From 79-D21 sp964521575 (lineage in GTDB: Bacteria > Synergistota > Synergistia > Synergistales > 79-D21), in contig CAZFSR010000001.1 of assembly GCA_964521575.1 (NCBI GenBank), forward strand, positions 1 through 64,000: 64,000 nt of DNA, given 5' to 3'. Of this stretch, positions 25,036 through 33,382 are shown piece after piece. The position numbers and the translations under genes were made by a program. The notes beneath the pieces are model-generated. The model did no database searches and had not been told where the DNA came from. It worked only from the letters and a program-made list of their open reading frames with translations. Position 1 is the stretch's first letter; the number at the start of each line of letters is the position of its first letter.

Positions 25036-25487
25036 AGGGCTCCCTTCGACACCACGTGGGCCAGCCAGCCGTAAAGCGACATCAGGAACGGCGGCCGCAT
25101 GATGAAGACCACGAAAGCCCCCATCGGAAGGACCGACCGGAGGGCCAAAAGGAAGCGCTCGGCAGGTTCCCGGCGCGCGATGTAACCCAGGACACCCTCG
25201 CAGAGGACAAAGGCGAAAAGGTAGAAAAACCACCGGTGGCCGGCCGAATATTGATGCATCGCCAGGATGGTGACGACGGCGCAGTAGGCGGACCATCCCC
25301 CCTGGATGTAGGTTTCGGCCACGACGAAGAGCAGCTGGACCGCTTTCCCGAAACGGGTCCGGGGAGACTCCCCGTCCAGGCCGAACGCCTCCCCGGCCGC
25401 CTTGACCGCCGGCATGAGAAGCCGGACATAGGCGATGGCGAACAGGAACGCCGTGCTGACCAGGGGGATGAAGAAATGCGCGACCAA
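25032..25487 (-). CDS. Hypothetical membrane protein
   Basis: 151 residues, with about four hydrophobic segments (near 5-25, 50-70, 80-100 and 118-140). No family is recognised. The TTG start is preceded by GAGAGGAGAGGAAG. It overlaps the end of the convergent EamA gene and lies downstream of the old-yellow-enzyme family gene (minus strand, 58 bases), possibly in the same transcript. Confidence 0.6.
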   Translation of the reverse strand: MVAHFFIPLVSTAFLFAIAYVRLLMPAVKAAGEAFGLDGESPRTRFGKAVQLLFVVAETYIQGGWSAYCAVVTILAMHQYSAGHRWFFYLFAFVLCEGVLGYIARREPAERFLLALRSVLPMGAFVVFIMRPPFLMSLYGWLAHVVSKGAL

Positions 25488-25545
25488 GGGCTTCCTCTCC
25501 TCTCCGCCCGAAGGGTTTCACGCCACGGGCATCACGCCGTCCATT

Positions 25546-26706
25546 CTAGCATTCCGGAAGCGGTTCCCAGGTTCCCTCGTGAAGCTGCTTCATGACGGGA
25601 CAATGGATGACCCCCTCGCTGACCGTCTTGAAACAGGCGTTGCACGAAATGCACTCCGCGGGCCGGAGGTCCCCCTCGGCCCAGCGGTTCACCAGGTCGC
25701 TCTCGGCGATCAGGGGACGGCAAAGGGAGAAGAGGTCGGCGACGCCGTCCTCCAGGAACCGCGCGATCGTATGGGGACTCTTCAGCCCGCCCACGAGGGC
25801 GACGGCCGCACGCTCCCCGATGCGGGCCTTCACCAGCGCCGCGTGGGCCGCGAAGTACCCCTCGTCCACCCCGGCTCGGGTCCCGAGGCGGGAATTCGTC
25901 CGTTCGACGCCGACGTACCGGGCCCCCCCCGAGACCTCGATGCCGTTCGCCCCCGCCGCGACGAGCCGTTCGGCCAGCCGGGCCCCGTCCTCAGCCGTGT
26001 AGCCCCCGGCCCTTTCCTCGGAGACGCTCAGCTTCCACCAGACCGGGAAATCCGGACCCACGGCGGAACGGACCTCTTCCTGCACCGCCATGAGGATCGA
26101 CGAGCGGGCGTCGAAATCGCCGCCCCACTTGTCCGTGCGCCGGTTGAAGACATCGGACAAGAACTGCATGAGCAGGTAGCCATGGGCCCCGTGGAGCTGG
26201 ACCCCGTCGGCCCCGCCGTCCTTCACGCGCCGGGCCGCGGAGGCGAAATCGCGGACGATCCGCTCGATATCGGTTTCGGCCAGGGCCTCGACCCGGTTTC
26301 CGAACACGGGGTCCTTCTCCATGGCCGAGGGCCCCTTGATGCTCCCCTGCCTCACGGCGGCCGGGTTGCTGACGGCCCCGCCGTAGGCGATCTGAAGGAT
26401 GAGGCGGGCCCCCAGCGGCTGGACGGTTCCGGCGAGCTTCTGCACGTCCGCGGTCCGTTCGTCGGTGTCGATGTTCATCTGGCGGACCTGCGCCCTCCCG
26501 TCGGGTGAAACGTTGGCGTATCCCGAGATGATGCCCCCGAGCCCGCCCGCTGCCAGCTCGGCGTAGCGGGACAGAAGCGGCTTGGTCACTTCTCCCGAAA
26601 CCTCCGTGCAGCCCGCCAGCCACGTGGCGGACCTCAGCAGGCGGTTGCGGAACAGGATCCCTCCGGCCTCGACAGGCTGGAAAAGCCTTTCGATCGTTTT
26701 TTCCAT
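25546..26706 (-). CDS. NADH:flavin oxidoreductase, old yellow enzyme family
   Basis: 386 residues, a TIM-barrel FMN enzyme. Seen are FRNRLLRSATWLAGCTEVSG at the start, the substrate-binding HGAHGYLLMQFLSDVFNRRTD, and VGGLKSPHTIARFLEDG before the FMN phosphate-binding region. The C-terminal CISCNACFKTVSEGVIHCPV is a cysteine cluster like the start of the iron-sulfur region in 2,4-dienoyl-CoA reductase-type members, but the second flavin domain is absent. It reduces activated double bonds; natural substrate unknown. ATG 26706 follows GGGAGG; the longer upstream reading is not supported. Confidence 0.85.
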   Translation of the reverse strand: MEKTIERLFQPVEAGGILFRNRLLRSATWLAGCTEVSGEVTKPLLSRYAELAAGGLGGIISGYANVSPDGRAQVRQMNIDTDERTADVQKLAGTVQPLGARLILQIAYGGAVSNPAAVRQGSIKGPSAMEKDPVFGNRVEALAETDIERIVRDFASAARRVKDGGADGVQLHGAHGYLLMQFLSDVFNRRTDKWGGDFDARSSILMAVQEEVRSAVGPDFPVWWKLSVSEERAGGYTAEDGARLAERLVAAGANGIEVSGGARYVGVERTNSRLGTRAGVDEGYFAAHAALVKARIGERAAVALVGGLKSPHTIARFLEDGVADLFSLCRPLIAESDLVNRWAEGDLRPAECISCNACFKTVSEGVIHCPVMKQLHEGTWEPLPEC

Positions 26707-26794
26707 CCTCTTTTTCCTCCCTTTTCGGTTCGCCGGGTTGACCAGGACGGGCAACCGCCCGTCTACAGGCCCGGGCTTCGGCGCACGGGGTATT

Positions 26795-27874
26795 CTAGGG
26801 CATTTTGCCCAGGGGTTGATAGACCAGCCGTAAATCGAGAAGGGCCTCGACAAACGCCGGGCAATCGAGCGGATGGCCCGGGTATCCGAAAACCCGTCCG
26901 CCGCCGGGCTCCGGGGCATTCTCCACCGAAACGGCCGAGAGACCCAGAACCTTTTCCAGGCAGGCCGCCCCTCCCGTATAGCCCCGCACGGGCAAGACCT
27001 TCACGACCCGCGAGGCCCGGTCGCGTTCGAGCTTCCGCATGAACCGGCCGAGGCCCGGCCGCTCCACCCCGGCCCGGACGGTAAAAGGAGGGGTTCCCGG
27101 TTCGCCGCTCCCTTCCGAAATCGCGAGCCATGCCCCCGAATCGGGATCGGTCCTCTCGAGGATCTCCCACGGCACTTCAAGCGGACGGATCTTTTCGTCC
27201 AGCGACAGGTCCTCGTTCCAGCCGACCGACACGGCATGAACCCCGACCCGGCCGCGGGTCCCGAGGAAAGCCTGGGCGAAGGCCGGGTCCGTGTGGTAGT
27301 CGGGCAGGAAGAACCGGCATTCGGGTCCCTGCGAGACCACGAGGACGGCGCCGCGCGGCCCGGTTTGCCCGAGAGCCGCCAGCTCCAGGAGGTGGCGGCG
27401 TCCCCGTTCCGTGACCGCGTCGGGGAACATGGCCATGGGCCCCTGGAAGAGCGTGCAGGACTTGACCTCCAGGAAAAGCCTTTCCGGACCCCGCCCCAGG
27501 AGGAAATCGAAGCGGCTGTTTCCCGACGGGACCTCGCTCGAGAGGATTTTCCACCCCTCGAGCCCGGCGACGGCTTCACGTTCGAGAAGGTGACGGGCCA
27601 GGGCGTTCGTGCGGATCGTGTCGAGGCTGACCCAGCGGCCTTTTCGGCGGGCCGCCGCAGCCTTGTAGGGCAGTTTCGCGCCTTCCGGGGCGGGCTGCAG
27701 GGCCAGTTCCGTGCCCGGGAAAAGGATTTCCCAGAGGCGGCCCGGGTTCGGAAGGTGGGCAAGGACCGTTTTGCCTCCAACCTCGGCTTCGATCACGAAG
27801 CGGTTCAGGCGGGCCCTGAAGCTCCCCCGCTCGAAGCCTCGCCGGGGAATGGCCCGGAAACGCTCAGCGGCCAA
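26795..27874 (-). CDS. sfsA: SfsA-type nuclease with C-terminal extension (possible DUF123/GIY-YIG-like domain)
   Basis: 359 residues; ordinary SfsA is about 230. Residues 1-230 show SfsA features: LAHLPNPGRLWEILFPG, SRFDFLLGRG, LEVKSCTL and FPDAVTERGRRHL. The last about 120 residues (with RFMRKLERDRASR and FGYPGHPLDCPAF) resemble a degenerate DUF123 domain, a GIY-YIG relative, but this is tentative. SfsA binds or cuts nucleic acid. The apparent start is a TTG overlapping the polX stop by 11 bases, with no strong ribosome-binding site, so coupling to polX is likely. Confidence 0.75.
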   Translation of the reverse strand: MAAERFRAIPRRGFERGSFRARLNRFVIEAEVGGKTVLAHLPNPGRLWEILFPGTELALQPAPEGAKLPYKAAAARRKGRWVSLDTIRTNALARHLLEREAVAGLEGWKILSSEVPSGNSRFDFLLGRGPERLFLEVKSCTLFQGPMAMFPDAVTERGRRHLLELAALGQTGPRGAVLVVSQGPECRFFLPDYHTDPAFAQAFLGTRGRVGVHAVSVGWNEDLSLDEKIRPLEVPWEILERTDPDSGAWLAISEGSGEPGTPPFTVRAGVERPGLGRFMRKLERDRASRVVKVLPVRGYTGGAACLEKVLGLSAVSVENAPEPGGGRVFGYPGHPLDCPAFVEALLDLRLVYQPLGKMP

Positions 27875-29633
27875 GGGACGCGACCCTCGAGGGCTTGCCG
27901 CGGGCCCATTCCAGCAGGCGGCCGGCTTCCCAGGTGTTCACGATGCGTTCCGGCGGAATCCAGGCCCGGCGCGCCACGGCGACGCCGAACCTCATGAAGT
28001 CGAACTGTTCCGGGGCATGGGCATCGGTGCTGACGGCAAAAAGGCACCCCAGTTCCAGCGCCCTGTGCGCCAGCGTGTCGGTGAGGTCGAGGCGCATGGG
28101 GGACGCGTTGATCTCCAGGGCCGTGCCCGCTGCAGCCGCCTCCGAAAACACCCGGTCCCAGTCCGCGTCGGCCCCGGACCGTCCCTTCCCCGTCAGCAGG
28201 CGGCCCGTGGGATGGGCCAGGACGTGGACGAAGGGGTGCCGCACGGCCGACAGGAAACGTCCCGTGACCTTTTCGCGGTCGCCGGAAAGGGCCGAGTGGA
28301 CCGCCGCGACGACGAGGTCCATCTTTCCCAGCAGTTCGTCGGGAAAATCGAGGCTTCCGTCGGAGCGGACTTCCACCTCAGTCCCGCAAAGGAGCCGGAA
28401 ACCGCCGCCGAAAGCCCGGTCAAGATCCCGGATTTCCCGGCACTGGCGCACCAGTTCCTCGGGCAGGAGGCCGCCCGCAATCCCGAGTCCCTGGGAGTGG
28501 TCGGTCACCAGGAGGTAGCCCAGGCCCCTGCTCCGGGCGGCATGGGCCATCTCTTCCAGGGTCGCCCGGCCATCGCTCGCCTCGGTGTGGCTCTGCAGGT
28601 CGCCCCTGAGGTCGGCCAGCTCCACGACCCTCGGGAGTTCCCCCTTCAGGGATGCCTCGATCTCCCCGCGCCCTTCCCTCATCTCCGGCGGGATCCAGGA
28701 CATCCCCAGCGCGCCGTAGACCTCTTCCTCCTCGGCACAGAGAAGCTCGGTCCCGTCCGCGCGCTTCAGGGCATACTCGCTCAGGCTGTAGCCCTTCTTC
28801 AGGGCCAGCTCCCGCAGCTGCACGTTATGGGCCTGGCTGCCCGTGAAGTACTGCCAGGCGGTGCCCCACCGGGCCCGTTCCACCACCCGCAGGTCGCCCT
28901 GCATGCCCCCGCGGAACCGGACGCTCATCTTGGTAGGGCCGCGCAGCAGGACCTCCTCGACCAGCGGGCTTTCCGCCAGCCGGTCCATGACGGGGCGCGC
29001 ATCGGAAGCCGCAGTCAGGAAATCGAGATCCCCCACCGTTTCCTTCATCCTCCGCAGGGAGCCCCCGGCTTCGAGACGCTCCACGCCGGGCACCTCCAGC
29101 AGGGTTTCCCTGACGGACTCCGCCAGTTCCCAGGCCGTTCCCAGCGGGGTCCTCACGGCGATCTTCCGGGACGCCAGGTCCTCCAGCCCCTTGCGGATCT
29201 TCGCCTCGGACTTCGCCCCGAGGCCGGGCAAATCCTTCAGGCGGCCGTCCGCCGCGGCCGCGGCAAGCCCTGAAAGGTCCGTCAGGCCCAGGGCTTTCCA
29301 CACCAGGCCGACCCGCTTCGGCCCCATCTCCGGAACCTCCAGCAGCTCCAGGAGGCTCTCGGGAACCTCTTCCCGGAGACGCTCGTAGAAACCGAGCCTG
29401 CCGGTGTCGAGAAGCTCCTCGATCTTTTCCGCGATGGCCTCCCCGACCCCCGGGACCTGGCGCAGGGTTCCCTCGGTGCGGATCTCGGCCAGGGGCCGCC
29501 CGGTTTCGCGGATGTTCTCGGCCGCTCGGCGATAGGCGTTCACCTTGAAGACGTTCTCGCCCCGGATTTCAAGAAGGTCCGCGATCCGCTCGAAAAGCCC
29601 GGCGATCTCGGCGTTCCCGGGTGTCCCTTCCAT
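27864..29633 (-). CDS. polX: DNA polymerase/3'-5' exonuclease PolX
   Basis: 589 residues, the usual PolX size. In order: helix-hairpin-helix and 8-kDa domain (about 1-130, with VPGVGEAIAEKIEELL and DLPGLGAKSEAKIRKGL); polymerase palm with the metal Asp pair in LRRMKETVGDLDFL and a third Asp in GMQGDLRVV; C-terminal PHP exonuclease from about 345 with GDLQSHTEASDG, LLVTDHSQGLGIA and VSTDAHAPEQFDF. It acts in base-excision repair gap filling. The ATG overlaps the stop of the upstream aldolase gene by one base (TGATG), so they are coupled. Confidence 0.92.
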   Translation of the reverse strand: MEGTPGNAEIAGLFERIADLLEIRGENVFKVNAYRRAAENIRETGRPLAEIRTEGTLRQVPGVGEAIAEKIEELLDTGRLGFYERLREEVPESLLELLEVPEMGPKRVGLVWKALGLTDLSGLAAAAADGRLKDLPGLGAKSEAKIRKGLEDLASRKIAVRTPLGTAWELAESVRETLLEVPGVERLEAGGSLRRMKETVGDLDFLTAASDARPVMDRLAESPLVEEVLLRGPTKMSVRFRGGMQGDLRVVERARWGTAWQYFTGSQAHNVQLRELALKKGYSLSEYALKRADGTELLCAEEEEVYGALGMSWIPPEMREGRGEIEASLKGELPRVVELADLRGDLQSHTEASDGRATLEEMAHAARSRGLGYLLVTDHSQGLGIAGGLLPEELVRQCREIRDLDRAFGGGFRLLCGTEVEVRSDGSLDFPDELLGKMDLVVAAVHSALSGDREKVTGRFLSAVRHPFVHVLAHPTGRLLTGKGRSGADADWDRVFSEAAAAGTALEINASPMRLDLTDTLAHRALELGCLFAVSTDAHAPEQFDFMRFGVAVARRAWIPPERIVNTWEAGRLLEWARGKPSRVASLGR

Positions 29634-30298
29634 CAGGGGCCTTCCTCCCGCGCCGGGGCGGACCGGCCGTAGCGGGCCATCCGCCTCAGGGCGTCCTCGA
29701 CCTGCTCCGGGGTGAGCACCGGGGGTACGGCAACGCAGGAAGCCCTCCACGTGATCTCCGCGACGAATTCGACCGTTTGGGCCAGCGAAAAGGCTTCCGC
29801 CATGTCGGCACCCACGGTCACGAGGCCGTGGTGGGCCAGCAGGGCGGCTTTCCCCGGCCCCATCCCGGCCGAAACGCTTTCGGCAAGTGCCTCCGTGCCG
29901 AAAGGCACATACGGGATGCAGGGAACCCGCGGCCCCGCCATCGCGACCAGGTAGTGAACCGGCGGGATCTCCCGCTCCAGGCAGGCGAACGTCGTCGCGA
30001 AGGGGGAGTGGGTGTGGACCACCGCCCCGATTTCCGGCCTTTCCCGGTAGAGGGCCAGGTGCATCGGCGTTTCGCTCGAAGGCTTCCAGGGACCCTCCAC
30101 CTGCCTCCCGTCCAGATCCACGACGGCGATGTCCTCCGGCACGGCTTCGAGGTATTCGACGGCGCTCGGCTTGATCGCCACCAGGCCGCGTGACCGGTTG
30201 ACCATGCTCAGGTTCCCTCCCGTCCCGCGAGTCAGGCCTTCCGTCATGAGCATCCGTCCGTATTCCGCAACAAGGGTCCGTTCCTTTTCGAGCAGCAA
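29633..30298 (-). CDS. Class II aldolase/adducin family protein (fuculose-phosphate aldolase-like)
   Basis: 221 residues. RGTGGNLSMVNRSRGLVAIKPSA is the family's phosphate-binding start. The Zn ligands are HTHSPFA and AHHGLVTVG, plus a C-terminal His or Glu region. These enzymes split L-fuculose 1-phosphate, L-rhamnulose 1-phosphate or L-ribulose 5-phosphate-type sugars. The TTG at 30298 has GGAGGGAGGG just upstream. The in-frame reading further upstream is low-complexity and unlikely. It is coupled to polX, which is probably only operon placement. Confidence 0.82.
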   Translation of the reverse strand: MLLEKERTLVAEYGRMLMTEGLTRGTGGNLSMVNRSRGLVAIKPSAVEYLEAVPEDIAVVDLDGRQVEGPWKPSSETPMHLALYRERPEIGAVVHTHSPFATTFACLEREIPPVHYLVAMAGPRVPCIPYVPFGTEALAESVSAGMGPGKAALLAHHGLVTVGADMAEAFSLAQTVEFVAEITWRASCVAVPPVLTPEQVEDALRRMARYGRSAPAREEGP

Positions 30299-30347
30299 GA
30301 CCGACCCTCCCTCCGAAGTTCGACTCGAAAAATTCCTTTTCCTGAAT

Positions 30348-30353
30348 ATTATA
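30348..30353 (-). promoter_or_regulatory. -10 element for the aldolase-polX-sfsA operon
   Basis: Minus-strand TATAAT about 50 bases upstream of the aldolase start in the divergent region. No good -35 is seen. Confidence 0.4.
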
Positions 30354-30480
30354 GCGGGGCGGCGGCTTAACGAACTTCTCCCCTCCGTCCGGCGACGGAA
30401 CAGACGCTTTCGGGGCCCGGCACATTTTTTCATTCCGTTGTAAACTGTCAGGAGTAAATCCAAACGGGAGGGTGTTTCCC

Positions 30481-31350
30481 ATGGCTGCTTTCCGCTTACC
30501 CGAAAAGACCCGCATCGGACATGTCGTGCTCGGCGTCACGAACCTCGCGGAATCCCTCGTTTTCTGGAAGGACCTGCTCGGGTTCCGGGCCGAGACCCGG
30601 GAAGGGGAAGGCCGGACCCTGCTTTTCCCGCAGGAGGGCGGCGATTGGGCCGTGGCTCTCAGGGAAGACTCGAGGCTCCCCCAGGACCCCGGGCGCACGG
30701 GCCTTTACCACGTGGCGGTCCGCCTGCCCTCGAGGGCGGACCTGGGACGCCTCCTCCGTCACCTGGACGAGGCGGGAACCCCTCTCGGCGGCCTGAGCGA
30801 CCACGGGGTCAGCGAAGCGCTTTACCTGGAAGCCCCCGACGGGATCGGGGTTGAAATCACCGTTGACCGCCCCCGCGAGGCCTGGACCTTCTCGAGGGGA
30901 CAGCTCGTGATGGTCACGAAACCGCTTGAGAGCCGGCGGCTCCTGGCCGACGCGGAAGGGGAGTGGCGGGGAATGCCGGCCGGAACCTCCGTGGGGCACG
31001 TGCACCTCCGGGTTTCGAACCTCGACAAGGCCAAGGCCTTCTATTCCGGGCACCTGGGGCTGTCCGTGACGCAGAAGGGATATCCCGGCGCCCTCTTCTT
31101 CGCGGCGGGGGACTACCACCACCACGTGGGGACGAACATCTGGGACAGCCGGAACGCCGCCCCTGCCCCGGCCGGTACGGCAGGCCTGAGGAGCTTTTCC
31201 CTGATCCTGCCGGCGCAGGACGACGTGGAAAGCCTGAGACTCCGGACCCTGCAGTCCGGCCTTCCGGCGGAGCCGCTCCCGCACTCCGCGGACGGCTTCC
31301 TCACCCGGGACACGGACCGTATCGCCGTCGGCATCGAGGCCCTGCCGTGA
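30481..31350 (+). CDS. Glyoxalase/bleomycin-resistance (VOC) protein, CatE-like
   Basis: 289 residues forming two VOC modules (about 8-130 and 165-285). Metal-site candidates are the His of IGHVVLGVTNL, the His of VGHVHLRVSN and Glu in VEITVDRP, as in two-domain catechol 2,3-dioxygenase-like (CatE) proteins of Firmicutes. The ring-cleavage substrate, if any, is unknown; many such proteins act in detoxification. GGGAGGG precedes the ATG. The stop overlaps the GTG start of the MFS gene (GTGA), so they are coupled. Confidence 0.8.
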   Translation: MAAFRLPEKTRIGHVVLGVTNLAESLVFWKDLLGFRAETREGEGRTLLFPQEGGDWAVALREDSRLPQDPGRTGLYHVAVRLPSRADLGRLLRHLDEAGTPLGGLSDHGVSEALYLEAPDGIGVEITVDRPREAWTFSRGQLVMVTKPLESRRLLADAEGEWRGMPAGTSVGHVHLRVSNLDKAKAFYSGHLGLSVTQKGYPGALFFAAGDYHHHVGTNIWDSRNAAPAPAGTAGLRSFSLILPAQDDVESLRLRTLQSGLPAEPLPHSADGFLTRDTDRIAVGIEALP

Positions 31351-32510
31351 GCGTTTTCGGCCGGAGGCTCTCCCTCCTCATCGCCGCCGCCTTCGGCATT
31401 TTCGCCTATTCGAACGTCTACTACTTCCTGGCCAACCTGCTGGGCTCCCGGGGCGTGTCTCCCCAGGCCGCCGGAGTCGCGGTCAGCCTCTTCTACGTGT
31501 CCACGACCCTGTTCCGCCCCGCGGGAGGATGGCTGGTGGAAGGCTTCGGCCTGCGGCCCACCCTCGTGGGCTCCGCGCTGGCGGCCTTCGCCGGGAGCGT
31601 CGGGATCGCCTTTGCCGGGACGAGCCTTCCTCTCGTCTTCGCCTGCCGGATCCTCATGGGGATCGGCTACAGCGCCTTCATCGTGGCCTTCACGGCCTAC
31701 CAGAACCTTTTCGTCCCGCCGGAGAAGCGGGGTTTCGCCTTCGCCCTGATGACCGCGGGCTCCATGGTGCCCCACGTATCGGTGATCCCCCTGGCCGACT
31801 GGCTGATCCGGCACGGGCACATCGCGGCCTACCTCTCCCTCTCCCCCCTGATGGCGCTCTTCTGCGCGGGCCTCGGCGTGTCGTTCGGGAAGGTGTCGCT
31901 CGCAAAGGGGGCATCCCGGAAGGAAGCCTGGGGGTCCTACCGGGACCTGTTCGCCCTGCCCTCCGTGCGCGCCCTGCTGGGGTCCATGTTCCTGCTTTCC
32001 CTGACCGACTCCATGGTGCTCTGCGTGGGCGCCCTGCTCGTTCCGCAGGGGCTCGTCCCGTCGGCCTTCCTCGTGTCGAGCGCCGCTGCGGCGCTGACCG
32101 TCCGCATCGCGACCCTGCACTTCGTGGACCGGATCCCGCGCCCCCGCATCGCGGCCCCCAGCTTTGGCCTCATGGCCCTGGCCATGGTGATGCTGAGCCT
32201 GATGCGCTCCAACGCCGGCGCGGCGCTTTGCGGGGCAACCTTCGGGCTGGGCGTGGGCATGGGCTTCCCGGCCCACCTGGCCATGGTGGGGGACATGACC
32301 CCGGAGCGCCTTCGCCCGAAGGCGACCGCCATGGTCTGGTTCGCCATGGATTCCGGCTGGGCAGTGACCCCCTTCGTCTTCGGGATGCTGTCGCCGGTCC
32401 TGGGAGACTCGCGTGCCTTCGGCGGGTTCGCTGCCCTTATGCTGCTGGGCGCCGCCGGGGCCTGGAGGTTCCTCTGGAAACCCGTCCTGTCGGCGGAAAC
32501 GGCAAAATGA
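31347..32510 (+). CDS. Major facilitator superfamily transporter
   Basis: 387 residues with about 12 membrane helices. The loop 2-3 region GWLVEGFGLRPTLVGSA and FACRILMGIGYSAFIVAFTAYQ are typical of MFS drug or metabolite exporters. The GTG start lies in the stop of the VOC gene. A strong terminator follows. Co-transcription with a VOC protein suggests a small detoxification unit (inference). Confidence 0.82.
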   Translation: MSVFGRRLSLLIAAAFGIFAYSNVYYFLANLLGSRGVSPQAAGVAVSLFYVSTTLFRPAGGWLVEGFGLRPTLVGSALAAFAGSVGIAFAGTSLPLVFACRILMGIGYSAFIVAFTAYQNLFVPPEKRGFAFALMTAGSMVPHVSVIPLADWLIRHGHIAAYLSLSPLMALFCAGLGVSFGKVSLAKGASRKEAWGSYRDLFALPSVRALLGSMFLLSLTDSMVLCVGALLVPQGLVPSAFLVSSAAAALTVRIATLHFVDRIPRPRIAAPSFGLMALAMVMLSLMRSNAGAALCGATFGLGVGMGFPAHLAMVGDMTPERLRPKATAMVWFAMDSGWAVTPFVFGMLSPVLGDSRAFGGFAALMLLGAAGAWRFLWKPVLSAETAK

Positions 32511-32511
32511 A

Positions 32512-32548
32512 ATGAAGCCCGGCCGAACCCGGCCGGGCTTCATTTTTC
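32512..32548 (+). terminator. Rho-independent terminator after the MFS gene
   Basis: A 13-bp stem ATGAAGCCCGGCC / GGCCGGGCTTCAT (32512-32524 with 32531-32543), then TTTTCTT. Confidence 0.8.
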
Positions 32549-32559
32549 TTCCTGCGCGG

Positions 32560-32916
32560 CTAATCCCCGCTTTTTGCCGCTTCGGTCCCGGAGCCGCCGG
32601 CGGGAGCCCGCCTCGCCGCCTCCTCCGCCTCCAGTCTTTCCCTTTCTTCCTCCTTCGCCACCGCACGGGCGATCAGGGAATTCATGACGGCGTTCGTGGC
32701 CTTGAGGCTGATCCACCAGGCGACAAAAAGCTCCGCCGCGGAAACGGCAAAAGCCATGACGCTGATCTGGCCGAGACGCAGCTCGAGGCTCGGGACGAAT
32801 TTGCGGGTCAAGGCGTTGAAGGCGACAAAAATCCCCCAGAGAATCGCCAGCATCAGGAACTGCCGGAGGCAACCCAGGCGGGCCGCCGCGGAACTGCGTC
32901 TTCCCTTCACGTGCAT
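32560..32916 (-). CDS. Hypothetical small membrane protein
   Basis: 118 residues. Two hydrophobic segments (about 18-36 and 48-72) and a charged, Glu/Ala-rich C-terminal tail (about 78-118) that is probably helical and cytoplasmic. No family recognised. It is convergent with the MFS gene and divergent from the ArsA pair; nothing in the context assigns a role. Confidence 0.6.
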   Translation of the reverse strand: MHVKGRRSSAAARLGCLRQFLMLAILWGIFVAFNALTRKFVPSLELRLGQISVMAFAVSAAELFVAWWISLKATNAVMNSLIARAVAKEEERERLEAEEAARRAPAGGSGTEAAKSGD

Positions 32917-33036
32917 CCCTCATTTCCGGTCTCGCGTGTGCTCCCTATTATGGAGGGGAGGGCCTTCCCGTTCAATCCCGAGAAACGGTTTTGGGGTAGA
33001 ATTTCATGAAGAACGCTCCGGGAGGGAAGGATCGAG

Positions 33037-33372
33037 ATGCCCAAGGAAGAAAAAGAACGGAGCCATCCCCCGGCAGAGGAGGCCGAAGAGCGGCAGAACG
33101 TCTTCGAGACCCTGAAGGAATGGGCCTCGGGCATGCTTTTCGGCTCCTTCGTCGAGATCGGCACGCAGGCGATCCGGAAGGAAGCCTTCGACATCAACGA
33201 CAACCTGATGCTCCTGCTGTTCGGCGATTTCCTGGGGATCCCGAACCCGATCTCCTACTACACCCTGGAACTGCTGCCCTACATGGCGGAGGAGCTGGTT
33301 CCGTGGGAAAGGCGCATGCAGAACCGCAAGAGCATCCTGGCCGAGAAGGCCGGCCAGTACGATTTCGGTTAA
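33037..33372 (+). CDS. Hypothetical protein paired with an ArsA/Get3 ATPase
   Basis: 111 residues. A charged N-terminus (1-20) is followed by a conserved-looking central part with MLLLFGDFLGIPNPISYYTL and LPYMAEELVPWERRM. No cysteine cluster or catalytic motif is visible, and no named family is recognised. It ends 10 bases before the ArsA-like gene and is clearly co-transcribed, so it is probably a partner or client of that ATPase. GGAGGG precedes the start at distance, and the ATG is followed by MPKEEKER. Confidence 0.65.
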   Translation: MPKEEKERSHPPAEEAEERQNVFETLKEWASGMLFGSFVEIGTQAIRKEAFDINDNLMLLLFGDFLGIPNPISYYTLELLPYMAEELVPWERRMQNRKSILAEKAGQYDFG

Positions 33373-33382
33373 GGAGGCTCCC

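Noticed and set aside
28550..28620. DLQSHTEASDG in PolX, with Gln in place of the first PHP His
   Set aside because: Gln at this position is common among PolX proteins as I recall them, so it is not evidence of a dead exonuclease.
31113..32666. 517-codon open frame antisense to the VOC and MFS genes
   Set aside because: Highly charged, repetitive composition typical of an antisense shadow.
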